A stretch of DNA of 64,000 nt from Planococcus maitriensis (GCF_003289925.1 NZ_QLZQ01000001.1:744001-808000), one strand, 5' to 3'. Counted from the first letter of the stretch, positions 33,149 to 41,372 are shown. Made by a program: numbers and translations. Notes: generated by a model not told the origin, from the letters alone.

Positions 33149-33568
33149 ATGACGAAAAAAACATTGTACTTTTTATGCACGGGCAATTCATGCCGCAGCC
33201 AGATGGCAGAAGGCTGGGGGAAGGAAATTTTGGGCGATGACTGGCAAGTATTGAGTGCCGGAATCGAAGCACATGGCTTGAACCCGAACGCCGTAAAAGC
33301 GATGAATGAAGTGAATATCGATATTTCGAATCAAACATCTGATGTCATCGACACCGAAATTTTAAACAATGCGGATTTTGTGGTGACACTTTGCGGCGAC
33401 GCGGCAGATAAATGCCCGATGACGCCGCCTCACGTAAAACGCGACCACTGGGGCTTTACGGATCCGGCGAAAGCGCAAGGCACCGAAGAAGAGAAATGGA
33501 AAGTGTTCCAATCGGTACGCGATGACATCGAAGCGCGCATCCGCCATTTCGCTGCAACTGGTGAGTAA
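33149..33568 (+). CDS. arsC: Arsenate reductase, thioredoxin-coupled type
   Basis: Low-molecular-weight phosphatase-fold reductase (139 residues) that reduces arsenate to arsenite with electrons from thioredoxin. P-loop CTGNSCRS begins at nucleophile Cys10; the relay cysteines Cys82 and Cys89 are in [10 protein letters not shown], exactly the positions in the S. aureus and B. subtilis enzymes. Catalytic Asp is in the FTDPA segment. AAGGGAG precedes the start. With arsR upstream it forms a minimal operon. No pump gene follows in the 400-base gap, so arsenite must be exported by a protein coded elsewhere, or another route. Confidence 0.93.
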   Translation: MTKKTLYFLCTGNSCRSQMAEGWGKEILGDDWQVLSAGIEAHGLNPNAVKAMNEVNIDISNQTSDVIDTEILNNADFVVTLCGDAADKCPMTPPHVKRDHWGFTDPAKAQGTEEEKWKVFQSVRDDIEARIRHFAATGE

Positions 33569-33972
33569 GAGATGTAGTTCGAAAAGGATTTTGGTGTGAA
33601 GAGGCCGTCTGCAGCCCGAGCACTTCAAGTCATATCATGCGTTCATCCTTTTTTCAAATGAATACCGCCAGTTTGTGCAAGAGATTATATGAACAACACA
33701 TTTTTCTACGGACATCCCGGAATCTCGGGACCGGACAGCCACAATAGCTCTGAAGAAGCAGTCAATTCCATATACGTTCAACAGCGATCCAAAAAATGAA
33801 TCGAGTGCCGGGGGCGTCTGTCTCCGGCACTTTTTTTAGTGAAAAATAAAATTCCAAAATGAGTGAAAAAAGTCTGTTAATTAATGGGAATATTCTTTAA
33901 AGTATAAACAGGACTAACTACTTGAGGAGTATATGTTGGGAATTCACGTTCAAGGGATGGGAGCAAAGGGAA
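33569..33972. other. Intergenic region after arsC
   Basis: About 400 bases without a supported gene. A 36-codon ORF (33689-33799) has no ribosome site. I see no remnant of arsB or acr3. A strong terminator is at 33804-33838 and the last 130 bases are the AT-rich upstream region of the Nudix gene. Confidence 0.5.
33804..33838 (+). terminator. Intrinsic terminator
   Basis: Stem AGTGCCGG / CCGGCACT with seven T; likely end of arsRC transcription. Confidence 0.88.
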
Positions 33973-34506
33973 ATGGAAGTTTGGGATTTATATGATGGAG
34001 AGCGGAACCCGCTCGGAAAGAAACATATGAGAGGCAATAAATTGCGTCCTGGCGAGTTCCACATTGTCGCGGAAGTCATCACGCTCAATGCAGATGGAAG
34101 GATTTTCATGACGCAACGAGATCCGGAAAAGCCGCTTCCGATGCTTTGGGAAACGACACGCGGCTCCGTGGTGGCGGGAGAAAGCAGTTTGACGGGGGCT
34201 CTCCGCGAGCTGGAGGAAGAAACGGGTTTATTGGCAAGACCTGATGAACTACGCTTTTTAGGCCAGATGAAAGGCGGCAATTATTTCCTGGACAGCTATG
34301 TCTGGAGATGCAAGGAACGCATCGACATGGATGCCCTGCAGCTCCAGCCGGGTGAAGTGTGCGCCGCGCAGCTGGTCAATTGGATTGAGTTCCAGCAAAT
34401 GAACCGGGAGCGCTTGATCGTGCCTTCGGTCTATCAGCGCATAGAGCATTATTTCGAGAAATTGGCCTCTTTTTCGACTTATGCATGGGATGGTTCATTC
34501 CGGTAA
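33973..34506 (+). CDS. Nudix hydrolase
   Basis: A 177-residue Nudix-fold pyrophosphohydrolase. The Nudix box is complete: G-x5-E-x7-REL-x-EE-x-GL (GSVVAGESSLTGALRELEEE onward, about residues 58-80), which binds the catalytic metal. N-terminal EVWDLYDGERNPLG and the RPGEFHIVAEV segment resemble the isopentenyl-diphosphate isomerase-like/YfcD group of Nudix proteins, but the substrate is unknown. Start at ATG 33973, supported by GGGAG nine bases upstream. It is followed after 41 bases by a HIT-family gene and the broken amidohydrolase, probably one transcript. Confidence 0.85.
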   Translation: MEVWDLYDGERNPLGKKHMRGNKLRPGEFHIVAEVITLNADGRIFMTQRDPEKPLPMLWETTRGSVVAGESSLTGALRELEEETGLLARPDELRFLGQMKGGNYFLDSYVWRCKERIDMDALQLQPGEVCAAQLVNWIEFQQMNRERLIVPSVYQRIEHYFEKLASFSTYAWDGSFR

Positions 34507-34547
34507 ATGAAAATATTCAATACTGACAGCCGAGGAGGGCGATTGAA

Positions 34548-35033
34548 ATGAGAACCATCACCTTGGCAAATGGCGAAACCGTCGAAGTGGAATGCTTGAG
34601 CTGCGCGTTGGTGAATGGATTGATCGAACCGGAAGGCGGCGTCGTGATGGAGACGGAGCATTTCCATGCCCATCAGGATGTGGCATATCCCATCCCTGGC
34701 TTGATCATCCTCGCCTCGAAGCGCCATTTGAAAAGCCTGGACGAATTGACTGAAGAAGAGCGGATCGACTACATCACGGTCCTGGCGGAAATCCGCAAAG
34801 CACAGCAAAACGTGCTTGGCATCGAATCGGTCTATTATTTCTATAATGAAGACACGACGCATCATTTCCATACGTGGATGGTACCGCGCTATGACTGGAT
34901 GTACGCATTCGGGCATTCTGTCGAGTCGGTGCGGCCGGCGCTTTTGCATGCGCGAAATGAGATGAACGATGAAGCGAATCTAAAGAGTGTCAGGCAAGCG
35001 ATTTCGGCATTGACGGAAGAACTGGAGCGATGA
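34548..35033 (+). CDS. HIT family protein
   Basis: Histidine-triad-superfamily nucleotide-binding protein (161 residues). The triad region is HHFHTWMVPR (about residues 104-113), a slight variant of HxHxH; earlier parts are a CLSCAL pair of cysteines near the N-terminus that may bind zinc, and IPGLIILASKRHLKSLDEL, the HIT strand-helix. Such proteins hydrolyse or transfer nucleotide adducts such as Ap4A or AMP-lysine. Whether this variant is active is uncertain. It overlaps the following amidohydrolase by ATGA and has GAGGAGGG before its ATG. Confidence 0.75.
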   Translation: MRTITLANGETVEVECLSCALVNGLIEPEGGVVMETEHFHAHQDVAYPIPGLIILASKRHLKSLDELTEEERIDYITVLAEIRKAQQNVLGIESVYYFYNEDTTHHFHTWMVPRYDWMYAFGHSVESVRPALLHARNEMNDEANLKSVRQAISALTEELER

Positions 35034-35785
35034 AGAAAGTGAAAATCTTCGATGCCCATTTACATATCATCGATCCGAGATTTCCGGTAGCCGAAAACCA
35101 CGGCTATCTGCCGCCTGCATTCACGGCTCCGGATTATATGAGGTCTGTTGAAAACTTCAATGTATCCGGAGGCGCCATCGTGTCGGGATCGTTCCAAGGC
35201 TTTGACCAATCGTATTTACTGGATGCGCTCGACATGCTCGGTGAGCGGTTTGTCGGCGTGACGCAATTGCCGGCGGGCACATCGGACGAAGAAATCCTCA
35301 GCTTGCATGAAAAAGGCGTTCGTGCAGTGCGATTTAATGTGAAGCGCGGCGGCTCGGAAACGATTGAACGGCTCGATCATTTCGCAAGGCGCATCCATGA
35401 CATCGCCGGGTGGCATGCAGAGCTGTACATCGATTCGAAAGATCTCGTGGAACTGAAAGACGTAATCAGCCGCTTGCCTTCCGTTTCCATCGATCATCTC
35501 GGCTTATCGAAACAAGGATTCCCCGAACTGTTGAAGCTGGTGGAACAAGGTGTAAAGGTGAAAGCGACCGGGTTCGGGCGGATTGATTTCGACCCGTCGT
35601 AAGCAATAAGAGCCATCCATGAACTCAATCCTGAAGCGCTGCTTTTCGGCACCGATCTTCCGTCGACTCGGGCAAAGAGGGTGTTTCAGGCGGGTGATGT
35701 GACAGTGATCCAAGAAGCTTTGGGCGACAAGGAAGCGGAAAAGGTTCTCTATCACAATGCGTTGCAATGGTACAAAATTGAATAA
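35030..35785 (+). pseudogene. Amidohydrolase (TIM-barrel) interrupted by one in-frame stop
   Basis: Metal-dependent hydrolase of the amidohydrolase-2/TatD-like type that would be 251 residues. The first part begins IFDAHLHIIDPRFPV (metal-ligand HxH) and continues to GRIDFDPS. A TAA at 35600-35602 stops translation, but the same frame continues without a gap as AIRAIHELNPEALLFGTDLP (the family's FGTDxP active-site Asp) to KVLYHNALQWYKIE and the TAA at 35785. GAA to TAA would be a single change. The truncated 190-residue product lacks the catalytic Asp, so it should be inactive. Otherwise, a sequencing error. Overlaps the HIT gene by 4 bases. Confidence 0.85.
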
Positions 35786-35796
35786 TTTCATTTGGA

Positions 35797-35836
35797 GCCA
35801 GCAGCCTGTCCATTCGACAGGCTGCTGGCTTTTTTT
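35797..35836 (+). terminator. Intrinsic terminator
   Basis: Perfect stem GCCAGCAGCCTGTC / GACAGGCTGCTGGC, CATTC loop and seven T; ends the Nudix-HIT-amidohydrolase unit. Confidence 0.92.
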
Positions 35837-35894
35837 ATGCAGATAGCCCTTGCGCTTTACGTTCAATGGAACATACGAACAATAGGCGGGGGAA

Positions 35895-35936
35895 ATGAAG
35901 ACCGTGAACTATTTCAAAGAAGTGATGGATAAGTAA
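35895..35936 (+). CDS. Possible 13-residue mini-ORF
   Basis: ATG with GGCGGGGGAA just upstream, reading MKTVNYFKEVMDK and ending at TAA, directly followed by a hairpin terminator. It lies alone between two terminators. It may be a micropeptide gene, a leader peptide with no downstream gene, or chance. No homologue recognised. Confidence 0.3.
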   Translation: MKTVNYFKEVMDK

Positions 35937-35978
35937 AAAAATCACCCGCTGCAATTTTTTGCAGCAGGTGATTTTCTG
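35937..35978. terminator. Intrinsic terminator
   Basis: Stem AAATCACC-GCTGCAA / TTGCAGC-GGTGATTT with T-rich tail, immediately after the mini-ORF. Confidence 0.8.
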
Positions 35979-36097
35979 TCTAGTAAGCAGTCAGGCATAT
36001 GGTAAGCTGAATTCAGGAGTGACAATAGACATACAACAGCAGAACCTTTTCATTCAGCAAGCGTCCAGTTATTAACATATTGAAAAGGGGTGGGCAG

Positions 36098-36289
36098 ATG
36101 GGCTTCTGGTATATGCTGTTGTTATTCATCGGGATTTGTGTGTTTTTCGCTGGGATCTTGCCGAAAAGAGGGTTTCCGCTCGTTGTGAAAATCGGCTTGC
36201 TTGGGGGCGGCGCCTTATGTATTGGGTTTTCGCTATTCATGTTCTCGCCAGGCAGTGCAGAGATCATGGCGGATTTGCTTGGTCTATAA
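36098..36289 (+). CDS. Small membrane protein (63 aa)
   Basis: A 63-residue protein with two hydrophobic helices (about 3-20 and 26-47) joined by a short basic turn, LPKRGFP, so both ends should face the same side of the membrane. I do not recognise the family. ATG 36098 has AAGGGGTGGG upstream, better placed than the in-frame codon six residues earlier. The next gene, a histidine phosphatase, begins 21 bases later, so the three genes up to 37530 may be co-transcribed. Confidence 0.65.
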   Translation: MGFWYMLLLFIGICVFFAGILPKRGFPLVVKIGLLGGGALCIGFSLFMFSPGSAEIMADLLGL

Positions 36290-36310
36290 ACGGAAACGGG
36301 GTGATTTAAA

Positions 36311-36859
36311 GTGACAAAAATCTATATCATCCGTCACTGTGCCGCAACTGGACAGGAGCCGGATGCAGAACTTACGGAAAAAGGAATGGCACAAGCTGTA
36401 GAATTAAGCGGCTTTTTGAGTGAGCTGGGGATCGAGCGGGTCGTCTCGAGCCCGTATACACGAGCCGTTCAATCGATCGCACCGTTCGCGGAGACGTTGG
36501 CTGTTGAAATCGAAACCGACGAGCGTTTGAAAGAACGGGTCTTAAGTTCAGGAAACCTTCCCGATTGGTTCGAACGCTTGAAAAGCACATTCGATGACCA
36601 CAATCTCGTGCTTGAAGGCGGCGAATCCAGCAGACAAGCACTGGACCGTATTTCACAAGTAGTAGCTGAGCTTGAAAAGAGCGGCCAAACAGCAGCAATC
36701 GTCACCCACGGCAACATCATGGCACTGCTTCTGTCGCGTTATGTGGAAGGCTTCGGATTTGAAGGATGGCGTGCTTTAAGCAATCCGGATGTGTTCGTTT
36801 TAACTGACGCACCTGATGGAAAGAGTGGGGAACGATTGTGGAATGAGGGATCTCAATGA
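36311..36859 (+). CDS. Histidine phosphatase (phosphoglycerate mutase-like)
   Basis: A 182-residue member of the branch-1 histidine phosphatase superfamily. The catalytic motif is IRHCAATG (RHG variant; His8 is the nucleophile), with the second-half partners VVSSPYTRAVQS (Arg) and VTHGNIMALLL (His). The Cys after RH in place of Gly is unusual but seen in some members. Substrate unknown; these proteins are often alpha-ribazole, phosphosugar or phosphoserine phosphatases. GTG start after GGGGTGA; its last four bases overlap the start of the HAD gene (ATGA), so the two phosphatases are translated together. Confidence 0.85.
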   Translation: MTKIYIIRHCAATGQEPDAELTEKGMAQAVELSGFLSELGIERVVSSPYTRAVQSIAPFAETLAVEIETDERLKERVLSSGNLPDWFERLKSTFDDHNLVLEGGESSRQALDRISQVVAELEKSGQTAAIVTHGNIMALLLSRYVEGFGFEGWRALSNPDVFVLTDAPDGKSGERLWNEGSQ

Positions 36860-37530
36860 TTCAAGCGGTGCTGTTTGATTTGGACGGGACCCTGCTCAAC
36901 CGGGATGCTTCAGTGATGTCGTTTATCGACGATCAATACGATCGGATGCATCAGTCTCTCGGGCATATTCCTAAGGAAGTGTATGCCGAGCGCTTTATTG
37001 AATTGGACAGGCGGGGATATGTATGGAAAGACCAGGTCTATGCTCAATTGATCCAGGAATTTAATATCGAACAGATAACGATGGAAAATTTATTGGAAGA
37101 TTATATCGCCCATTTCCGCTTCCATTGCCATCCTTTCGATGGCCTGCAAGCAATGCTGGAGAGCCTGAAACAACAAGGCGTGAAACTAGGCATCATCTCG
37201 AATGGCAAGGGGAAATTCCAGATGGATAATATTAAAGCCTTGGGAATCGAGAGGTGGTTTGATGCGATCTTGATTTCTGAAAGCGAGAATTTACGGAAGC
37301 CGGATCCACGGATTTTCGAAAGGGCGATGGCCCGTTTGAATGTCTTGCCAGCCCATAGCTTGTTTGTCGGGGACCATCCAACGACGGATGTGGAGGCCGC
37401 CAAAAAAGCCGGCATGATCGGGGTATGGAAAAAAGATGCTGGTTGGAGTGAAGCCGCGGCGGATTACACTATAGATGAGTTGGACGAACTGAATAGGATC
37501 GTCCAAGGGTTAAATGCATATATTGATTAA
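36856..37530 (+). CDS. HAD-superfamily hydrolase
   Basis: Phosphatase-like HAD protein of 224 residues. Motif I FDLDGTLLN (nucleophile Asp8, general acid Asp10), motif II IISNG, motif III Lys in ENLRKPDPRIF, motif IV VGDHPTTDVEAAKKAG. A helical cap (type C1) covers about residues 18-85. Family members hydrolyse small phospho-metabolites or act as haloacid dehalogenase-like proteins; the DPRIFE and TTDVE motifs resemble the YjjG/pyrophosphatase group. Overlaps the histidine phosphatase by 4 bases, supporting a shared pathway, unidentified. Confidence 0.86.
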   Translation: MIQAVLFDLDGTLLNRDASVMSFIDDQYDRMHQSLGHIPKEVYAERFIELDRRGYVWKDQVYAQLIQEFNIEQITMENLLEDYIAHFRFHCHPFDGLQAMLESLKQQGVKLGIISNGKGKFQMDNIKALGIERWFDAILISESENLRKPDPRIFERAMARLNVLPAHSLFVGDHPTTDVEAAKKAGMIGVWKKDAGWSEAAADYTIDELDELNRIVQGLNAYID

Positions 37531-37686
37531 CCTTACGTTTGGATAAACATTTTCTTCAGTACATGGGTACGCCTGCGCTGGGCAGTTTAGCTTAAGTGAC
37601 ACAATGGAATGGGATCTCTGAGCATTTTCGTACGCCTTCCGAAACTTGAGCGTTACAATAGGGAGGGTAAAGGAGTGCTTAAAGAT

Positions 37687-38694
37687 ATGACACAAAAAAC
37701 ATTTCAGCAGATTCCTGTGGCCGTGCTCGACTTGGCGCCGATCAATGAAGGCAGCACCGCAACAGAATCATTTGCAAATAGCGTAGAACTTGCGCAACAC
37801 GTAGAGAAACTGGGATTTAACCGCTACTGGCTGGCCGAGCATCACAATATGCCAGGTATCGGCAGCTCGGCGACGTCTGTGTTGATCGGGCATATCGCCG
37901 GAAAAACCAACTCAATCCGCGTAGGTTCAGGTGGCGTCATGCTGCCGAACCATGCCCCGCTTGTTATCGCCGAGCAATTCGGGACGCTCGCGTCGTTGTA
38001 TCCAGACCGCATCGACCTCGGCCTTGGCCGTGCACCTGGCAGTGACCAGGCGACTGCTTATGCTTTGCGCCGTACCCTACACAGCACGGGAGACGAATTC
38101 CCGCAGCAAGTGATGGAATTGGAGAATTATTTCTCCGATAAACCGGTCGGCCGGGTCAAAGCGTACCCGGGAACAGGCATGGACATTCCAATCTGGCTGC
38201 TTGGATCGAGCGGATTCAGCGCTCAACTCGCCGCGCAAAAAGGCTTGCCGTTTTCATTCGCCAGCCATTTCGCGCCGGACTTCACGATGCAGGCGCTGCA
38301 ATTGTACCATCAGAATTTCAAGCCATCCGCGGCGCTCGACAGCCCGTATGCGATGGTCGGCGTGTCAGTGATCATAGCTGATACGCAGGAGCGCGCGGAA
38401 TGGCTCGCCACGTCTTCACAGCAGCAGATGTTTGCGCTGATGAAAGGCGAACCGACGACGTTCCAACCACCGATTGATGATCTTGGCTCGGTGTGGACGC
38501 CGCGTGAAATCGTCATGTTCCGGGATAAACTGAAGTCCGAATCGATGATCGTCGGCACGCCGGAATTGGTGCGCGAAAAACTGGCAGCTTTCATCAATAA
38601 GACACGCGCTAATGAAGTCATCGTCAATTCACCGATCTTCTATCAGGAAGACCGCCTGCATTCTTATTCATTGCTAGCGGAAATGATGGAATAA
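37687..38694 (+). CDS. LLM class flavin-dependent oxidoreductase (luciferase-like)
   Basis: A 335-residue member of the bacterial luciferase-like monooxygenase family. Recognised by the opening [14 protein letters not shown], the [16 protein letters not shown] motif (the EHH motif of the MsnO8/YceB-type group), [15 protein letters not shown] and the [13 protein letters not shown] phosphate/FMN-loop. It uses FMNH2 or F420-like flavin; here FMN is more probable. Substrate unknown. ATG 37687 is preferred; AAAGGAG is 11 bases upstream. The stop codon is followed at once by half of a terminator sequence and a repeat-containing insertion-like stretch. Confidence 0.87.
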   Translation: MTQKTFQQIPVAVLDLAPINEGSTATESFANSVELAQHVEKLGFNRYWLAEHHNMPGIGSSATSVLIGHIAGKTNSIRVGSGGVMLPNHAPLVIAEQFGTLASLYPDRIDLGLGRAPGSDQATAYALRRTLHSTGDEFPQQVMELENYFSDKPVGRVKAYPGTGMDIPIWLLGSSGFSAQLAAQKGLPFSFASHFAPDFTMQALQLYHQNFKPSAALDSPYAMVGVSVIIADTQERAEWLATSSQQQMFALMKGEPTTFQPPIDDLGSVWTPREIVMFRDKLKSESMIVGTPELVREKLAAFINKTRANEVIVNSPIFYQEDRLHSYSLLAEMME

Positions 38695-39109
38695 CCTGAG
38701 CTGGTGCTTTGGCTATCGAGAAAATTTACAAACCGTGTTTTACGAAGCTTACCGCTTGCTTTCCGTGGGGCGGGAATCGAGCCTCCTCGTCACTAAAAAC
38801 GTTGCTCAACTCTCACTGCGTTCGAGCATCGCAAATGAATGTGCTCAGCATTGCTTCGCTCATTCATTGCCTATGGGGTCTCTCAAACCCGCTGATCCCA
38901 CAGGAAAGATAAAGTCGAACTGCGTGAGACCTTATCTTTGCGAAGTAATGCGCAGCATTATTGAGCAGAAGGTTTTACAAGCGGACGCCCTCCAAACGCT
39001 CTGAAAGCTCATTGATTTTATCATGCGAGAAAAGCATTAATTTCTACCAGTCTGAATGAACTGCCAATATAATCAATATTTTGAGGCACCAGCCCTGAGC
39101 TGGTGCTTT
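38695..39109. repeat. 16-bp direct repeats (half-terminator) flanking a 383-base insert
   Basis: CCTGAGCTGGTGCTTT is found at 38695-38710, right after the stop of the LLM gene, and again at 39094-39109. The second copy is the loop, 3' arm and start of the T run of a proper terminator; the first lacks the 5' arm. The 383 bases between carry the interspersed repeat. This looks like a duplication created when foreign sequence entered the terminator. Confidence 0.6.
38735..38965 (+). repeat. Interspersed repeat, copy A (degenerate)
   Basis: Starts with GTGTTTTACGAAGCTTACCG then CTTGCTTTCCGTGGGGC and GAGCCTCCTCG, matching the reverse complement of copy B (48972-49132) at most positions. The later part, GGGTCTCTCAAACCCGCTGATCC and GTCGAACTGCG, matches the other end of copy B, with an extra segment of about 90 bases in the middle. 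No coding potential is convincing. Confidence 0.6.
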
Positions 39110-39113
39110 TTTT
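39085..39113 (+). terminator. Intrinsic terminator
   Basis: Stem GCACCAGC / GCTGGTGC, CCTGA loop and seven T; the full form of the half-terminator after the LLM gene. Confidence 0.88.
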
Positions 39114-39118
39114 AATAG

Positions 39119-39147
39119 AAAATCCCCTCCGGTTAAGAAGGGGGAGC
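39119..39147 (-). terminator. Weak terminator of the repeat-protein gene
   Basis: On the minus strand CCCCCTT...GGAGGGG followed by ATTTT, just after the stop of the gene at 39150. Confidence 0.5.
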
Positions 39148-39149
39148 AA

Positions 39150-39422
39150 TCAGTGAAGGTCTTGGGATTTGGCCTCGTCGTGCTTCATGATTTGCATTTC
39201 GATATCTTCATCGTTCCTTGCATAGTCCGGGCCGCCTTCGCCGATCATATTCAAGATCGAATCGAATTCTTCAGCAAGCCAATCCCTCAATTCCTTCGGT
39301 TCCATGTCTTCGTCGATTCTTGCATAGTCCGGGCCGCCTTCGCCAATCATGTTCAGAATCGCATTGAACTCTTCATCGAGCCGCAATTCAACTTCTTTCC
39401 GTTCCACCCATTTGCGTTCCAT
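39150..39422 (-). CDS. Small protein with two exact ILNMIGEGGPDYAR repeats
   Basis: A 90-residue, acidic, probably cytosolic protein I do not recognise. It has two units of about 34 residues, each containing EEF-(N/D)-(A/S) followed by ILNMIGEGGPDYAR and (I/N)DED. The repeat is also visible in DNA (39205-39272 and 39307-39374, 102-base period), with silent differences, so selection has kept the peptide sequence. No signal peptide, cysteines or known RiPP leader. The real start is ATG 39422, which has AAGGAGGA upstream. Monocistronic; divergent from the beta-lactamase-like gene at 39573. Could be a multi-copy peptide precursor or a small adaptor; function unknown. Confidence 0.7.
   Translation of the reverse strand: MERKWVERKEVELRLDEEFNAILNMIGEGGPDYARIDEDMEPKELRDWLAEEFDSILNMIGEGGPDYARNDEDIEMQIMKHDEAKSQDLH
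39205..39374 (-). repeat. Two-copy in-frame DNA repeat (102-bp period)
   Basis: Copies at 39205-39272 and 39307-39374 share the segment CATAGTCCGGGCCGCCTTCG and flanks with a few third-position changes; encodes the duplicated part of the 90-residue protein. Confidence 0.85.
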
Positions 39423-39572
39423 GACGATATCCTCCTTCTTTAAAAATCGCAAGAACGACGGACCATCTCTATGTTCATATTTTATTATACAGAGTATTCT
39501 GTCTTTTTGATATTAATTTGATTTAAAGGATTGGCCCGATTTTTGCCGAATTGAATCATCAAGGAAAGGTGT

Positions 39573-40349
39573 GTGGCAGCAGTGGAGAATGCGATAAAAC
39601 AACTGATTGGCAGATCTTCAGCCCGCGTCAGTGTGGCAATTGAATTCCGGTCAAGCCGAGTGTATATCAATAGTGGGGCCCCGATGCGCGCAGCGAGCAC
39701 GATTAAATTGGCCCTGTTATTCGAAGCGTGCCGGCAAATCGCAAATGGCACGCTGTCGGGCGGCCAGAAAATTGCGTTCGGAGACAAACCGGCCGGAGGC
39801 GCAGGCGTACTGGACCATCTGCCATCACTTAGAGAATTAGCCTTATGGGATGTATTGGCCTTGATGATCATCGTTTCCGATAATGCCGCTTCAAATGCGG
39901 TGCTGGAACTGCTCGGGAAAGAAACCGTCAATAAGGCGTGCAGCGACCTTGGCTTGCACAATACGAAAATCGATCGCCGCTTCATGGATTTCGAAGCGGT
40001 TGAACACGGGATCGATAACCGGACCTCCGCAGGTGATATGATCCGTTTAATGGAATCGTTTGCCATGCCGGGCGTTTTGCCGGAACAGGAGCGAAAACGG
40101 GCCATGGAAATATTGGGCAATCAGCAAAGCCGCAAGCTGACTGCGGCGATCGAGGAAGATGAAGTGGAGTTTTATGGCAAAGCCGGTGAACTGGCTGGCC
40201 TGCAGGCGGATGTCGGGGTTTTTGGGAACGGAGAAAAATTCGCCATCGCTGCGGTTTTCGTGGAAGGGGCGAGAAATCCACTGGAAGCCCATCATTTGAT
40301 CGCGACCATTGGGCTCTTAATCCATCAACAGATGGAATCGGTCACTTAA
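39573..40349 (+). CDS. Serine hydrolase, class A beta-lactamase-like
   Basis: A 258-residue protein of the beta-lactamase/transpeptidase-like fold. S-x-x-K is STIKL (Ser about 43, Lys 46), the second motif SDN is IVSDNAASNA, and the third is KAG in YGKAGEL where K-T/S-G is usual. It has no signal peptide or lipobox, so it would be cytosolic, which is odd for a beta-lactamase; family members of this type include YbxI-like and unknown serine hydrolases. GTG 39573 is used as start (GTG 39582 also possible); AAGGAAAGG is upstream. Transcribed alone; terminator at 40356. Confidence 0.75.
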   Translation: MAAVENAIKQLIGRSSARVSVAIEFRSSRVYINSGAPMRAASTIKLALLFEACRQIANGTLSGGQKIAFGDKPAGGAGVLDHLPSLRELALWDVLALMIIVSDNAASNAVLELLGKETVNKACSDLGLHNTKIDRRFMDFEAVEHGIDNRTSAGDMIRLMESFAMPGVLPEQERKRAMEILGNQQSRKLTAAIEEDEVEFYGKAGELAGLQADVGVFGNGEKFAIAAVFVEGARNPLEAHHLIATIGLLIHQQMESVT

Positions 40350-40355
40350 GGTATT

Positions 40356-40397
40356 TTAAAAAATCCCCCTGGCCAATTTCGAGGCGAGGGGGATTTA
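40356..40397. terminator. Bidirectional intrinsic terminator
   Basis: AAATCCCCCT / AGGGGGATTT stem between the converging hydrolase and membrane-anchored protein genes. Confidence 0.85.
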
Positions 40398-40400
40398 AGG

Positions 40401-41270
40401 TTATTCAGCTAAATATTGTTCCATCGATTCAAAAAAGCGCGAAGACGTTTCTTCGAACCATTCAGGATAGGCCGATTCCGCTTGTTCCGGAATCGTGTAA
40501 GCAAGCTCGGTCCGCAAGTCATCCGTCAATGCCATCTTTTGGCGCGGGCCATCCGGCGTCAGCCAATTGAATTGCGCGCGGCGATTGGCATTGGCGAATT
40601 GCGCCCATTCAGTCTCGGTATCAGCTGAATCGAACAGCGCTTCGCTTGAAATGAGCATCCAGCTTTCGCTTTGGTGTTTCGGCGGGAGCCATAAGCTCTT
40701 TTCCATCACGCCTTCTTCGATAGGGAAATCGTAAATCTCATGGCGCAGTTCCTGTACACGTTCGCCGTTTCCGAGCGACAAGCCACGGGAAACATAAATA
40801 TTGCCTTGCAGCGTTTCAGTGTCTGCACTGCGGATGACACCGAATGGATTGCGCGTCGCATCGGTGCCGAAGGTCGCTTCCTCTTGCTGCAACATCGGCT
40901 CCTCGTTCCAGCGTGTCACTTCAGCATCGGCCATGCCACTGCGGTTCATCGAAAACGTAAATGGCATCCAGCCGGTGTTTTCGGCTGTATCGAAGAGGAA
41001 GACATCTCCGTTTGGCAAGGTTTCCTCTGTGATGCTTAGCGAGCCGACCGACAGGGTCAGGAAGGTCAGCGGGTAGACCATGGTTGTGGCATTTCCATCC
41101 GTTTCCGTTTGTGCTTCGCCAAGCGTGATGAAGGTCGGCTTGTCGATGCTGAGTTCAACGTCTTCGTGGGTATAAAGCGTTTCCTCATTTTTCAAGAACA
41201 TGACCGCTGTGAAGATGATCAGCGCCATGAAAAACAAAGTAATAATCAGTATGACAGTCTTTCTGAACAA
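40401..41270 (-). CDS. Membrane-anchored extracytoplasmic protein, unknown
   Basis: I do not recognise the family. The 289-residue protein has one N-terminal transmembrane helix (about residues 4-27) and then a mainly polar domain of about 260 residues outside the membrane with many beta-like stretches and conserved-looking tryptophans. A TTG at 41270 is the most likely start: GAGGTGG is 6 bases upstream; a GTG three codons earlier lies inside that ribosome site. A minus-strand TATAAT at 41310-41315 is the likely -10. Transcribed alone, downstream of the amino-acid ABC operon but separated by about 100 bases. Confidence 0.6.
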   Translation of the reverse strand: MFRKTVILIITLFFMALIIFTAVMFLKNEETLYTHEDVELSIDKPTFITLGEAQTETDGNATTMVYPLTFLTLSVGSLSITEETLPNGDVFLFDTAENTGWMPFTFSMNRSGMADAEVTRWNEEPMLQQEEATFGTDATRNPFGVIRSADTETLQGNIYVSRGLSLGNGERVQELRHEIYDFPIEEGVMEKSLWLPPKHQSESWMLISSEALFDSADTETEWAQFANANRRAQFNWLTPDGPRQKMALTDDLRTELAYTIPEQAESAYPEWFEETSSRFFESMEQYLAE

Positions 41271-41309
41271 AATTTCCACCTCAAATTTCGGGTATTTCCT
41301 GCACTACCG

Positions 41310-41315
41310 ATTATA
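41310..41315 (-). promoter_or_regulatory. -10 element for the gene at 40401-41270
   Basis: TATAAT on the minus strand, 40 bases before the start codon. No clear -35. Confidence 0.4.
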
Positions 41316-41372
41316 GCACGGGGACAGGCCGAAAAACGGGGAGAGTTTTGAGCATCACATGAACGTTTTCAA

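Noticed and set aside
33689..33799. 36-codon ORF after arsC, possible remnant of an arsenite pump
   Set aside because: No ribosome site and no resemblance to ArsB or Acr3; only intergenic sequence and a terminator.
38735..39004. 89-residue frame across the repeat copy A
   Set aside because: Coding potential comes from the hairpin repeat; no ribosome site and no protein-like pattern.
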